A DNA stretch of 64,000 bases, taken from Litorivivens sp041624475 (GTDB taxonomy: Bacteria > Pseudomonadota > Gammaproteobacteria > Pseudomonadales > Spongiibacteraceae). Below the pieces are notes generated by a model, which saw nothing but the letters and a program-made list of their open reading frames with translations, did not search any database and was not told where the DNA came from. Below are positions 50,316 through 58,868 of this stretch, in pieces. The stretch lies in NCBI RefSeq assembly GCF_041624475.1, contig NZ_JBFJUX010000003.1, positions 1 through 64,000 on the forward strand, given 5' to 3'. The translations under genes and the position numbers were made by a program. The stretch's first letter is position 1, and each line of letters starts with the position of its first letter.

Positions 50316-51374
50316 ATGAAAACCCGCGACTTTCACTATGAGCTGCCAGACGAGCTGATTGCTCGCTACCCGGCCGCGCAACGCGATCAGAGCCGTTTGC
50401 TGGTGCTAACGGGTGATGGTTTGGTTCAGCACCGGCAATTTCCAGATATTCTCGATTTTCTCGACCCGGGCGACCTGCTGGTGTTCAACAACACGCGGGT
50501 GATTCCCGGTCGCCTTTACGGGCACAAGGAAAGCGGCGGTAAGCTGGAATTTTTGATTGAGCGGGTGACGGGCGAATTTACCGCTTTGTCGCATGTTCGT
50601 GCCAGCAAATCACCCAAAAGCGGTGCGCGGCTGTCAGTGACGCGCGAGCACGGCGCAGCTGAACACTCCTGTTGCACGGTGCTTGGTCGGCGGGGCGAGC
50701 TGTTCGAGCTGGAGTTTGACCAGCCCGTGCTGACCGTACTGCAGTCCATCGGCCATATGCCCTTGCCTCCCTATATCGACCGGGCAGACGAAAGCCTCGA
50801 CGAAGAGCGCTACCAGACGGTTTACGCTCAAAAGCCCGGCGCCGTGGCCGCGCCCACTGCGGGTTTGCACTTTACCGACGACATTCTGGCCAGAGCCCAG
50901 GCCAAGGGCGTGGCAACGGCCTTTGTGACCTTGCACGTCGGGGCCGGCACCTTTCAGCCCGTGCGGGTGGAAAATATTCAGGACCACCATATGCACGCCG
51001 AGTATCTGGAAGTGGATCAGGCGGTGTGCGATGCGGTGAATGCCACCCGCGCCCGGGGTGGTCGGGTGGTGGCGGTGGGGACCACCTCAGTCCGGAGTCT
51101 GGAGACGGCCTCGCAATCCGGCGCCATTGCGCCCTATACCGGGGAGAGCGATATTTTCATATACCCGGGCTACCGTTTTCGAAGTGTCGACCTGCTGCTG
51201 ACCAACTTTCATCTGCCCGAGTCCACTCTTATCATGCTGGTCAGTGCGCTGGCCGGGCGCGAGCGGGTGCTGGCCGCCTATGCCGAAGCGGTGGAACAGC
51301 GCTACCGGTTTTTCAGTTACGGAGATGCCATGCTGGTATTTCCCAACGATTCTGCCATTGGTTCAGGAGAGTAA
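50316..51374 (+). CDS. queA: S-adenosylmethionine:tRNA ribosyltransferase-isomerase QueA
   Basis: Transfers and isomerises the ribose of SAM onto preQ1-34 in tRNA, giving epoxyqueuosine. Family signatures are DFHYELPDELIARYP, PGDLLVFNNTRVIPGRLYG, GHMPLPPYI, GAVAAPTAGLHFT, THVGAGTF-type LHVGAGTFQPV and TNFHLPESTLIMLVSAL. At 352 residues it is near the E. coli length. I chose the ATG at 50316 (MKTRDFHYELP), which aligns with the E. coli start; an in-frame ATG at 50301 adds five residues, and neither has a good ribosome site. tgt follows by 2 bp. Confidence 0.95.
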   Translation: MKTRDFHYELPDELIARYPAAQRDQSRLLVLTGDGLVQHRQFPDILDFLDPGDLLVFNNTRVIPGRLYGHKESGGKLEFLIERVTGEFTALSHVRASKSPKSGARLSVTREHGAAEHSCCTVLGRRGELFELEFDQPVLTVLQSIGHMPLPPYIDRADESLDEERYQTVYAQKPGAVAAPTAGLHFTDDILARAQAKGVATAFVTLHVGAGTFQPVRVENIQDHHMHAEYLEVDQAVCDAVNATRARGGRVVAVGTTSVRSLETASQSGAIAPYTGESDIFIYPGYRFRSVDLLLTNFHLPESTLIMLVSALAGRERVLAAYAEAVEQRYRFFSYGDAMLVFPNDSAIGSGE

Positions 51375-51376
51375 GC

Positions 51377-52510
51377 GTGGCGCGTCAGTGTGATATGTCT
51401 TTCAGTGTCAGCGGTAGCGATGGCGAGGCCCGGCGCGGTGAGCTGACGTTCAGTCGCGGCACCGTACAGACCCCGGCCTTTATGCCCGTGGGCACCTACG
51501 GCACGGTAAAAGGTATGCTGCCGCGGGATATCAAGGAAATCGGCGCTGAAATTATTCTGGGGAATACCTTCCACCTGATGCTGAGGCCGGGCACCGAGGT
51601 GGTGAAGGCCCACGGTGACCTGCATGACTTCAGTGGCTGGCAGGGGCCGATCCTGACTGATTCGGGCGGTTTTCAGGTCTGGAGCCTGGGGAAGCTGCGC
51701 AAGATTACCGAGGAGGGCGTCAGCTTTCAGTCGCCGGTCGATGGCAGCAAAGTCTACCTGGACCCGGAAACCTCCATCCGCGTGCAGCATGATCTCGGCG
51801 CGGATATCGTGATGATTTTTGACGAATGTACGCCTTATCCGGCTACCGAAAAGCAGGCACGTGACTCGATGGAGCTGTCCCAGCGCTGGGCGCGACGCAG
51901 CCGCGATGCTCACGGCGATCACCCCTCGGCCCTGTTTGGTATTGTGCAGGGGGGCATGTACCCGAATCTGCGCGAAGAGTCCCTGAAAGGGCTGGCCGAG
52001 ATCGGTTTTGACGGCTATGCCATTGGCGGCCTGTCGGTGGGCGAGCCGAAAGAAGACATGCTCAATGTGCTCGACCATCTCGCCCACGCCATGCCCGCCG
52101 ACAAACCCCGCTATCTGATGGGAGTGGGCAAGCCGGAGGATATTCTGGAGGCCGTGCGCCGCGGCGTGGATATGTTCGATTGCGTCATGCCAACCCGCAA
52201 TGCGCGCAACGGCCACCTGTTTACGTCGGGGGGGGTGGTAAAAATTCGCAACTCGCGCCACAAGCACAGTACGGCTCCGCTCGACGAGCATTGTGACTGC
52301 TACACGTGCAAGAATTTTTCCCGGGCCTATCTTCATCATCTGGATCGCTGCAAGGAAATTCTCGGCGCCCAGTTGAATACCATCCACAATCTGCGTTTTT
52401 ATCAGACCCATATGGCGGCTATTCGCAGCGCGATTGAAAACAAGTCGCTGGACGCCTTTGCCGATCAGTTCTACCAAAGCCAGCAACGGGAGGAGCGATG
52501 TACAAGCTGA
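51377..52510 (+). CDS. tgt: tRNA-guanine transglycosylase
   Basis: Exchanges guanine-34 for preQ1 in tRNA-Asp, Asn, His and Tyr, the step before QueA. 377 residues. Key segments are FMPVGTYGTVKGM, LTDSGGFQVWSL (catalytic Asp), FDECTPYPA, GGLSVGEPKEDML, the nucleophile region DMFDCVMPTRNARNG, and the zinc site CDCYTC...H (DEHCDCYTCKNFSRAYLHHL). The start is GTG at 51377 with AGGAG eight nt upstream; earlier frames would run inside queA. In many gammaproteobacteria yajC-secDF follow tgt; here a NIF3-like gene overlaps its end by 13 nt. Confidence 0.96.
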   Translation: MARQCDMSFSVSGSDGEARRGELTFSRGTVQTPAFMPVGTYGTVKGMLPRDIKEIGAEIILGNTFHLMLRPGTEVVKAHGDLHDFSGWQGPILTDSGGFQVWSLGKLRKITEEGVSFQSPVDGSKVYLDPETSIRVQHDLGADIVMIFDECTPYPATEKQARDSMELSQRWARRSRDAHGDHPSALFGIVQGGMYPNLREESLKGLAEIGFDGYAIGGLSVGEPKEDMLNVLDHLAHAMPADKPRYLMGVGKPEDILEAVRRGVDMFDCVMPTRNARNGHLFTSGGVVKIRNSRHKHSTAPLDEHCDCYTCKNFSRAYLHHLDRCKEILGAQLNTIHNLRFYQTHMAAIRSAIENKSLDAFADQFYQSQQREERCTS

Positions 52511-52815
52511 TTGTCTTCATACCCGAAACTCATACAGAACAGGTTAAAACCGCATTGTTTGCAGCCGGTGCCGGCCGTCAGGGGGATTACGATTGTTGCG
52601 CCTGGCAGACGCTGGGGCAGGGGCAGTTTAGACCACTGGATGGCAGCAAGCCCTTTATCGGCCAGCAAGGTAACATTGAGACGGTTGCCGAGTACCGAGT
52701 GGAAATGCTCTGTGAGGAAGCGCGGCTGAAAGCAGTTGTCAGTGCGCTGCGCGAGGCCCATCCCTACGAGGAACCGGCTTTTGAAGTGATTCAGCTGGTG
52801 GATATCGATGGCTGA
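52498..52815 (+). CDS. Stand-alone NIF3/YqfO-insert-domain protein
   Basis: Small protein of 105 residues corresponding to the CutA-like domain that is inserted in larger NIF3/YqfO dinuclear-metal proteins, here free-standing. Signature: MYKLIVFIPETHTEQVKTALFAAGAGRQGDYDCCAW, then GQGQFRPLDGSKPFIG and HPYEEPAFEV. The NIF3 metal-binding His residues lie in the flanking domains absent here, so no NIF3 catalysis is expected. Function is unknown. The ATG at 52498 has GGGAGGAG and overlaps tgt by 13 nt; its end overlaps the Nudix gene by 8 nt. Confidence 0.87.
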   Translation: MYKLIVFIPETHTEQVKTALFAAGAGRQGDYDCCAWQTLGQGQFRPLDGSKPFIGQQGNIETVAEYRVEMLCEEARLKAVVSALREAHPYEEPAFEVIQLVDIDG

Positions 52816-53407
52816 TTCTCCGCTGCTGCAATCGCTCCGGCAACGCATTGATGATTACGAGCCGCGCGAAGTTGCGGGTGATTATCCGGATGCGGCGGTG
52901 GTGGTTGCCATCAATGACAGCGACCGCCCTGGAGTGCTGCTTACCCAGCGCTCGCCTCATCTCAGTCTTCACGCCGGCGAAATTGCCTTTCCCGGCGGCA
53001 AGCAGGATGAGGACGACCGCGACCTTTTGCATACGGCTGTGCGCGAAATGGAAGAAGAGGTGGGTGTTGCGGCCAAGCACTTTGAATGTCTGGGCCCTCT
53101 CGACCAGCGCATTACCCGAACCCAGATTCGAATGACTCCGTTTCTGGGGATTTTGCCGGCGGGACTCGATTTTAAAATTAACTATGGTGAACTGGACACG
53201 GCCTTCTACGTGCCACTGGACGAGCTGATTGATGGTAGGCTGTTCAGTGTGGTCGATGTGCTGGATACGGGCATCACCAAGCGGGTTGCACGCTTTCAGT
53301 ATCAGGATCACGATATCTGGGGTGTGACGGCGATGGTTCTCGCCGATCTGCTCAATGAATTGCTCGATGCGGAATTGCCCATCGAAACTCGAACAGGAGA
53401 TAAGTGA
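52808..53407 (+). CDS. Nudix hydrolase, CoA pyrophosphatase type
   Basis: Nudix hydrolase of 199 residues. The CoA-specific stretch LLTQRSPHLSLHAGEIAFPGGKQDEDD precedes the Nudix helix AVREMEEEVGV, whose glutamates bind Mg2+. The likely reaction is cleavage of CoA or oxidised and acyl CoA to 3',5'-ADP and phosphopantetheine derivatives, as for NudL; this is family-based. The ATG overlaps the previous stop in ATGGCTGA, and its own TGA overlaps the following ATG in TGATG, giving tight coupling in the queA-tgt operon. Confidence 0.9.
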   Translation: MADSPLLQSLRQRIDDYEPREVAGDYPDAAVVVAINDSDRPGVLLTQRSPHLSLHAGEIAFPGGKQDEDDRDLLHTAVREMEEEVGVAAKHFECLGPLDQRITRTQIRMTPFLGILPAGLDFKINYGELDTAFYVPLDELIDGRLFSVVDVLDTGITKRVARFQYQDHDIWGVTAMVLADLLNELLDAELPIETRTGDK

Positions 53408-53931
53408 TGCTGTTTCAGCTGGGTGATTTGAAAGTTAAATGCCAAGGCGACGACCAGTTTATTGCCCACAATGCCACGGTAATCGGTAATGTGACCTTGG
53501 CTGAAAAAGTGAGTGTGTGGTTTAACGTGGTGATTCGTGGCGACGCCGAGAAAATCAGCATTGGTGCCCGCTCCAATATTCAGGATGCCTCGGTGCTGCA
53601 CGCCGATCCGGGCTTTCCGCTGGAAATTGGCGAGGATGTCACCGTGGGACACAAGGCTATGCTGCACGGCTGTACAATCGGTGATGGCAGTCTGATTGGT
53701 ATTAATGCGGTCGTTTTGAACGGCGCAAAAATTGGCAAGGGCTGTCTTATTGGGGCAAATGCCCTGGTTACCGAGGGCACCGAAATACCGGATGGCTCCA
53801 TGGTGCTGGGCGCGCCGGCCAAGGTGAAACGTATGTTATCTGAAGACGAACAGGCGGCACTGCGACTGTCTGCCAGTCACTATGTGGAAAACGGTCAGCG
53901 TTTTCGCAAAGAGCTTAAAGCGGAGCAATAG
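53407..53931 (+). CDS. Gamma-carbonic-anhydrase family protein (YrdA-like)
   Basis: Left-handed beta-helix protein of 174 residues, related to gamma-type carbonic anhydrases and YrdA/PaaY. Hexapeptide repeats run from about 25 to 145 (VIGNVTLAEKVSVWFNVVIRGDAEKISIGARSNIQD). Three zinc-ligand histidines are visible in VLHADPG, VGHKAMLHG. Many members show little carbonic anhydrase activity, so the true reaction is uncertain. The ATG at 53407 overlaps the Nudix stop, with AGGAG eight nt upstream; a GTG one codon earlier is possible. Confidence 0.9.
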   Translation: MLFQLGDLKVKCQGDDQFIAHNATVIGNVTLAEKVSVWFNVVIRGDAEKISIGARSNIQDASVLHADPGFPLEIGEDVTVGHKAMLHGCTIGDGSLIGINAVVLNGAKIGKGCLIGANALVTEGTEIPDGSMVLGAPAKVKRMLSEDEQAALRLSASHYVENGQRFRKELKAEQ

Positions 53932-53939
53932 GCGAGGTC

Positions 53940-54122
53940 ATGACGGAGACGGTAAAATCTCCCTGCATTAACGTGTGTGCGCTGGATGACGACGATGTGT
54001 GTGTCGGCTGTTTTCGCTCGATGCGAGAAATCACCGACTGGTCGGAGTATTCGAACGACAGAAAGCGCGAAGTGGTTGCGCAGGCGCGGCAGCGTATGAA
54101 GCGCCGTTATAACCTCGCCTGA
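53940..54122 (+). CDS. DUF1289 cysteine-rich small protein
   Basis: Protein of 60 residues with the DUF1289 signature SPCINVCALDDDDVCVGCFRSMREITDW: four cysteines (C9, C13, C21, C24) that probably bind zinc or an iron-sulfur cluster, followed by a Trp and a basic helix. Function is unknown; in many Proteobacteria it is the last gene of unrelated operons, as here, 8 bp behind the gamma-carbonic-anhydrase gene. The ATG follows GCGAGG. Confidence 0.9.
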   Translation: MTETVKSPCINVCALDDDDVCVGCFRSMREITDWSEYSNDRKREVVAQARQRMKRRYNLA

Positions 54123-54130
54123 TTTGATAA

Positions 54131-54160
54131 TCTTAAAACGGCGGCACTGATTTTGCCGCC
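54131..54160 (-). terminator. Terminator between convergent DUF1289 and deazaflavin-type genes
   Basis: Stem GGCGGCA/TGCCGCC (54140-54160) with a 7-nt loop; on the minus strand it is followed by GTTTTAAG, a short U-run. It serves the gene ending at 54169 and perhaps both directions. Confidence 0.55.
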
Positions 54161-54168
54161 ACACGCGG

Positions 54169-54627
54169 TCAGTCTGTGACCGGTTCCAGAATCACCACAG
54201 GGATTTTTCTGTCCCCCGCCGCCTTCTGATAGTCATCGTAGGGCGCATAAATTTCAGCCATCTTCTTCCACAGGCGTTCCCGCTCTTCATCGTCAGCCGT
54301 GCGCGCTCTGGCTGTCATTTGCTTGCTGCCGACGCGAATTTCACATTCGGGATGGTCGAGCAGGTTGCGATACCAGGCCGGGTGCTCCGGGGCGCCGCCT
54401 TTGGATGCAACCACGATATAGTTGTCGCCGTCTTCACCGTAAATCAGTGGCAGAGGGCGAAGCTCGCCGCTCTTTCGGCCCCGGGTAATCAGAAGCAACG
54501 TGTACAGCATGCCGGAGCCACCGCCCAGGCTGGCGTCCCACAGATGGGCCTTTTCCGGATCGTTGAGGTAGAGCTCGATGTGATTCTTTATCCAGTCCGG
54601 CATGTAGTCGGGGATGTCGATCTTCAT
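54169..54627 (-). CDS. Nitroreductase/deazaflavin (Ddn)-family oxidoreductase
   Basis: Protein of 152 residues of the split-barrel flavin family that includes mycobacterial F420-dependent nitroreductase Ddn. Signature: LLLITRGRKSGELRPLPLIYGEDGDNYIVVASKGGAPEHPAWYRNL, then PECEIRVGSKQMTARAR and APYDDYQKAAGDRKIPVVILEP. In gammaproteobacteria such proteins may use FMN or another cofactor; no F420 biosynthesis gene is visible. The ATG at 54627 follows AAGGAGC. It stands alone between a terminator and the CorB-like gene. Confidence 0.88.
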   Translation of the reverse strand: MKIDIPDYMPDWIKNHIELYLNDPEKAHLWDASLGGGSGMLYTLLLITRGRKSGELRPLPLIYGEDGDNYIVVASKGGAPEHPAWYRNLLDHPECEIRVGSKQMTARARTADDEERERLWKKMAEIYAPYDDYQKAAGDRKIPVVILEPVTD

Positions 54628-54705
54628 TTGGCTTGCTCCTTGCAGCTAGGATGATGTCGAAAGTAAAGCCGACCCAGGCACTGCCGTCAAAGTGCAGAAT
54701 GCACA

Positions 54706-55992
54706 TCAGGTTATTTTGCGTTTTTTGGCCTTTTTGCCGGGCCGCCAGGCCAGCACGCTTTCAATCCGGTTGTCTTTTAACGCTTCAATTTCGAAGTGGC
54801 AGCCTACCAGCTTGACGCAGCAGGGTCCGTCGGGGAAGGACTCGAGATGCTCCAGCAGCAGACCGTTCAGGGTTTTCGGTCCGTCGGTTGGCAGCTCCCA
54901 TTTCAGCGATTTATTCACATCGCGAATGGTCGCTGTGCCGTCAATGCGGTGGGTGCCGTCCTTGAGATGGATAATGTCCTGATTGATCTCCTCCAGCAGA
55001 TTGGAGGTGAACTCACCGACAATTTCTTCCAGCAGGTCTTCAAGGGTCACAATCCCTTGCACCATGCCGTATTCATCCACCACCACACCCTGGCGATGTT
55101 TCTGTTTTTGAAAGTTGAACAGCTGGGTGTGCAGAGGCGTGCTTTCCGGCACAAAGTAGGGTTCTTTGACAATACTCATCAGTTTGTCGAGATCTACTTC
55201 GCCACGGTTGTTAATGCTGCTGATTACATCGCGTTGGTGCAGGATGCCGACGATGTTGTTGATGTCTTCGCGAAACACCGGCATGCGGGTAAATTCCGAT
55301 TCCTGCAAGCGCCGCAGAATCACGTCGGTGCTGTCATTGAGGTCTATGCCATAGATCTCGTTGCGGGGGATCATGATGTCGTCCACCGTTACCTGCTCCA
55401 GATCCAGGATATTCATCAGCATATGCTGGTGACGCTGGGGAATCATCTGTCCGGCCTCGCCGACAATGGTGCGCAGCTCGTCAATGCTCAGGTGTTCGTC
55501 GTCGTTACGGGCATCAAAACCCGTGAGACGCAGAAACCCGCGAATAAAGTGATTGATTACCCAGATAACCGGATACAGCAGGGTTTTCAGCGGCAGAAGC
55601 ACATAGCTGACCTTGAAGGCGACGGCTTCGGATTTGTAGGCGGCAATGGTCTTCGGAATGATTTCCGCAAATACCAGGAATACCAGCGTGAGCAGGATCG
55701 AGGCGAAGACAACGGCGCTGTCGCCGTAGAGCCGAATGGCCAGAATCGTGGCAGTGGCCGCAGCGAGGTTGTTGACCAGGTTGTTGCCGATAAGAATGGT
55801 GCTGATCAGGCTCTCGGGCTCTTCCAGCAGTTTGCTGGCCTTGCGTGCACCCTTGTGCCCGCTCTTGCTCAAATGCCGCAGGCGATAGCGATTCAGCGCC
55901 ATCATGCCTGTTTCAGAGCCAGAGAAAAAACCGGAGAGGAGAATAAGAAAGCCAATCAGGCCGAAAAGGAAACCCAGCGGTGCCTCGTTCAA
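54706..55992 (-). CDS. CorB/CNNM-type membrane protein (HlyC/CorC family, YfjD-like)
   Basis: Magnesium-transport-associated membrane protein of 428 residues in three parts: DUF21/CNNM transmembrane domain (about 1-190, with SGFFSGSETGMMALNRYRLRHL and GNNLVNNLAAA), a CBS-domain pair (about 205-325, IMIPRNEIYGI, VVDEYGMVQGIVTLEDLLEEIVGE) and a C-terminal CorC/HlyC domain. E. coli YfjD lies in the same ypjD-ffh neighbourhood. Relatives extrude or import Mg2+. The start is TTG at 55992 with AAAGG nearby, so translation may be modest. ypjD is 66 bp upstream on the same strand. Confidence 0.92.
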   Translation of the reverse strand: MNEAPLGFLFGLIGFLILLSGFFSGSETGMMALNRYRLRHLSKSGHKGARKASKLLEEPESLISTILIGNNLVNNLAAATATILAIRLYGDSAVVFASILLTLVFLVFAEIIPKTIAAYKSEAVAFKVSYVLLPLKTLLYPVIWVINHFIRGFLRLTGFDARNDDEHLSIDELRTIVGEAGQMIPQRHQHMLMNILDLEQVTVDDIMIPRNEIYGIDLNDSTDVILRRLQESEFTRMPVFREDINNIVGILHQRDVISSINNRGEVDLDKLMSIVKEPYFVPESTPLHTQLFNFQKQKHRQGVVVDEYGMVQGIVTLEDLLEEIVGEFTSNLLEEINQDIIHLKDGTHRIDGTATIRDVNKSLKWELPTDGPKTLNGLLLEHLESFPDGPCCVKLVGCHFEIEALKDNRIESVLAWRPGKKAKKRKIT

Positions 55993-56058
55993 GAAGCCTT
56001 TAACCTCATAATCGATATGAGGCGCCTATCTTGAAGAAATATCCGGCAGCTCGCAAGC

Positions 56059-56853
56059 TTAGATGCGGTTAAGCAGCACTTCCAGTACGAACTTGGAGCC
56101 CACGTAACCCAGCAGCAGCAGGGCGAAGGCCGCCAGCGTCCACTGGATCGCCGTGCGGCTGCGCCAGCCAAGCTGGTGGCGGCCAATCAGCAGAATACCG
56201 AAGCAGGCCCAGGCCATCATGGAGAAGGCGCTTTTATGGGCCAGGTGCTGGGCGAAGATGTCGTCCACATAAAACAGACCGGTGCCGATCGACAGGGTCA
56301 GCAGGATAAAGCCAATCAACACCAGCTCGAACAGCATGGCTTCCATGGTCACCAGCGGCGGCAGGGCTTTTAGGATACCGTTCAGCTGGTGGTGTTTCAG
56401 GCGATATTCCTGTACTGCCAGCACGATGGCTTGCAATGCCGCCATGGTCAGCACACTGTAACTGAGCACAGACAGGGCGATGTGCAGCATCACCCCGCCT
56501 GGGTGTTGAATCAATTTGGCGGGGGAGTCAGCTAACAGCGTAATGCCCAGAATGGCCGCGGTGAACGGGAAAATCATCAGCAGAATATTGAGCAGCGGCC
56601 GCAGCATGCCGCTGATCAGGGTGATGACGACTACAAACCAACTGATCAGAATGCTCATCTCAGTCAGACTGATATTCATGCCCTGAGTGGTAAACATGCC
56701 CACATAGCTGGCGGTGCCGTGGCAGAACATGGCGGCGACACCGAGTGTCAGGGCAAGCTTGTAGCGCGCATGGCCCTGACGGATTTCCTGCCACAACAGC
56801 ACTGTCGCCCCCGCGTAGAGGGCAATAGCCAGCAAACTGAGTGTGGTATTCAT
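56059..56853 (-). CDS. ypjD: YpjD-like CcsA/CcmC-family membrane protein
   Basis: Integral membrane protein of 264 residues with eight predicted helices in the cytochrome c assembly (CcsA/CcmC heme-handling) family. Segments such as ILISWFVVVITLISG, HPGGVMLHIALSVLSYSVLTMAALQAI and HKSAFSMMAWACFGILLIGRHQLGWRS place histidines where the family handles heme. It lacks the full WWD motif, so a heme role is uncertain. Its position, divergent from ffh and upstream of the CorB-like gene, matches E. coli ypjD. Confidence 0.9.
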   Translation of the reverse strand: MNTTLSLLAIALYAGATVLLWQEIRQGHARYKLALTLGVAAMFCHGTASYVGMFTTQGMNISLTEMSILISWFVVVITLISGMLRPLLNILLMIFPFTAAILGITLLADSPAKLIQHPGGVMLHIALSVLSYSVLTMAALQAIVLAVQEYRLKHHQLNGILKALPPLVTMEAMLFELVLIGFILLTLSIGTGLFYVDDIFAQHLAHKSAFSMMAWACFGILLIGRHQLGWRSRTAIQWTLAAFALLLLGYVGSKFVLEVLLNRI

Positions 56854-56929
56854 GGTGTCGGCACGCTGTCCTTAAATACGGGCCGTGGTAAAACGGCGGT
56901 TTCCGGTGGGGCTTGGGGCATTAGTTCGC

Positions 56930-56935
56930 TATAAT
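56930..56935 (+). promoter_or_regulatory. -10 element of the ffh promoter
   Basis: Perfect TATAAT, 88 nt before the ffh ATG in the ypjD-ffh divergent gap. No good -35 at 17 nt. Confidence 0.45.
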
Positions 56936-57023
56936 GCCCGCCTTCAATTTTTAGAGCACGATTGTAAGCGTGTTAACAAGGCCCTGTCGACAGAGCAGGG
57001 CGCGGGCAAGAGAGCTGACTGGC

Positions 57024-58415
57024 ATGTTTGAGAATCTGACCGAACGTTTATCCTCCACCCTGCGCGCGGTAACCGGGCAGGCGCGCCTGACTGAGGACAA
57101 CATCAAGGACACCATGCGCGAGGTGCGCAAGGCCCTGCTGGAAGCCGATGTAGCCTTGCCGGTGGTGAAAGACTTTGTCGACATCGTGCGTGAGCGGGCG
57201 GTAGGCCAGGAGGTCAGCAAGAGCCTGAGTCCGGGTCAGCAGTTTGTTAAAATTGTTCAGGAAGAGCTGGAAAAGATTATGGGTTCGCAGGCCGAACCCC
57301 TGAACTTCGCAACCCAGCCGCCGGCGATCATCCTCATGGCCGGTCTGCAGGGGGCGGGTAAAACCACCTCGGTAGCCAAATTGGCGCGCTACCTGCAGGA
57401 AAAAGAAAAGAAAAAGGTGATGGTGGTCAGTGCCGATGTCTATCGTCCGGCGGCCATCAAGCAGCTTGAAACCCTTGCCACTGAAGTCGGTGCAACCTTC
57501 TTTCCTAGCACCGCCGAGCAGAAACCGGTGGATATCGCCAATGCGGCGCTGGCTGAGGCGAAACTGAGATTCCACGACGTGCTAATCGTCGATACCGCCG
57601 GTCGTCTGGCGGTTGATGAAGCCATGATGGGCGAGATCAAAGAGCTGCACGGCGCCATCAAGCCGATTGAAACCCTGTTCGTGGTCGACGCCATGACGGG
57701 GCAGGATGCGGCGAACACGGCTAAGGCCTTCAGTGAAGCATTGCCGCTGACCGGTGTGGTGCTGACCAAGTCGGATGCGGATTCCCGTGGTGGTGCAGCA
57801 CTGTCGGTCAAGCACATTACCGGCAAGCCCATTAAATTCCTGGGTGTGGGTGAAAAAACCGATGCCCTGGAAACCTTTTACCCGGATCGTATCGCCTCGC
57901 GCATTCTCGGCATGGGCGATGTGCTGTCGCTGATTGAAGAAGCGGAGCAGAAGCTCGACAAGAAAAAGGCCGAGAAGCTTGCCAAAAAGATCAAGAAGGG
58001 CAAAAAGTTCGATCTGGAGGATCTGAAAGACCAGCTTCAACAGATGCAGAACATGGGCGGCATTACCGGTATGCTCGATAAATTGCCGGGCATGGGTCAG
58101 ATGGCCCAGCAGGCCCAGTCCCAGATCGACACCAAGATGTTCAAACGCATGGAGGCCATTATCGACTCCATGACCCCCGCCGAGCGCCGCAATCCGGACC
58201 TGCTGAACGGCTCGCGCAAAAAGCGCATTACCCTAGGCTCGGGCACCGAACTGCAGGATCTGAACCGTCTGCTCAAGCAGCACAAGCAGATGCAGAAGAT
58301 GATGAAGAAAATGACCAAAAAAGGCGGTATGGCCAATATGATGCGCGGCATGGGCGGGATGATGCCCCCCGGCGGCGGTGGAATGGGGGGCGGCGGCCGC
58401 TTTCCGGGGATGTGA
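57024..58415 (+). CDS. ffh: Signal recognition particle GTPase Ffh
   Basis: Binds 4.5S RNA and signal sequences of nascent inner-membrane proteins and docks with FtsY. The N domain is 1-85, the G domain has GLQGAGKTT (107-115), DTAGRLAVDE and TKSDADSRGGAALS, and the methionine-rich M domain has MGGITGMLDKLPGMGQMAQQAQ and RNPDLLNGSRKKRI. It ends in a Gly/Met-rich tail. I chose the ATG at 57024 (MFENLTERL), the family start, over an upstream in-frame ATG at 56970. 463 residues, close to E. coli. Confidence 0.97.
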   Translation: MFENLTERLSSTLRAVTGQARLTEDNIKDTMREVRKALLEADVALPVVKDFVDIVRERAVGQEVSKSLSPGQQFVKIVQEELEKIMGSQAEPLNFATQPPAIILMAGLQGAGKTTSVAKLARYLQEKEKKKVMVVSADVYRPAAIKQLETLATEVGATFFPSTAEQKPVDIANAALAEAKLRFHDVLIVDTAGRLAVDEAMMGEIKELHGAIKPIETLFVVDAMTGQDAANTAKAFSEALPLTGVVLTKSDADSRGGAALSVKHITGKPIKFLGVGEKTDALETFYPDRIASRILGMGDVLSLIEEAEQKLDKKKAEKLAKKIKKGKKFDLEDLKDQLQQMQNMGGITGMLDKLPGMGQMAQQAQSQIDTKMFKRMEAIIDSMTPAERRNPDLLNGSRKKRITLGSGTELQDLNRLLKQHKQMQKMMKKMTKKGGMANMMRGMGGMMPPGGGGMGGGGRFPGM

Positions 58416-58472
58416 CGGGCGCGGCCTCTGGGTTGCCTAAGAGCTTGAAAAAACGTTCCATTTCAGCGCGCT

Positions 58473-58483
58473 TTCCCGTAGAA
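58473..58483 (+). promoter_or_regulatory. Likely promoter of the rpsP operon
   Basis: CCCGTAGAATG contains TAGAAT, a good -10, with a poor TTCCAT-type -35 at 17-18 nt. The leader of about 100 nt after it includes GGCCCC/GGGGCT (about 58499-58521), which can form a hairpin and could serve ribosomal-protein autoregulation. Confidence 0.4.
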
Positions 58484-58589
58484 TGTCGCGCCTTTGAAGG
58501 CCCCGTCTTGTGCTTGGGGCTGTATAACTGATTTGAAGATGGGCTGATCCCTCTGGGGCTTGGCCAAAAACCGTAGGAAATTCAATAGT

Positions 58590-58850
58590 ATGGTAACTAT
58601 CCGTTTGTCGCGTGGCGGCTCCAAAAAGCGTCCGTTTTACCACCTGACTGTCACTGACAGCCGTAACTCTCGCGATGGCCGTTTTATCGAGCGCGTTGGT
58701 TTCTTCAACCCGGTCGCCCGTGGTCAGGAAGAGCGTCTGCGTGTTGATACCGCCCGCATTGAGTACTGGGTTTCCCAGGGTGCACAGCTGTCCGAGCGTG
58801 TTGCCAAGCTGGTAGAAGAAGCTACCGAAGCTCAGCAAGCTGCTGCTTAA
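58590..58850 (+). CDS. rpsP: 30S ribosomal protein S16
   Basis: Small-subunit assembly protein of 86 residues, starting MVTIRLSRGGSKKRPFYHLTVTDSRNSRDGRFIERVGFFNP as in all bacterial S16. The ATG at 58590 is the family start, with AGGA upstream; an in-frame TTG ten codons earlier is not used. It is the first gene of the conserved rpsP-rimM-trmD-rplS operon. Confidence 0.97.
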   Translation: MVTIRLSRGGSKKRPFYHLTVTDSRNSRDGRFIERVGFFNPVARGQEERLRVDTARIEYWVSQGAQLSERVAKLVEEATEAQQAAA

Positions 58851-58868
58851 GCTGGCGCCAGGCATCTG

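Noticed and set aside
54796..56034. 412-codon plus-strand open frame opposite the CorB-like gene
   Set aside because: Antisense shadow of a complete CNNM/CBS protein; its His/Gln/Asn-rich translation is typical of reversed coding sequence.
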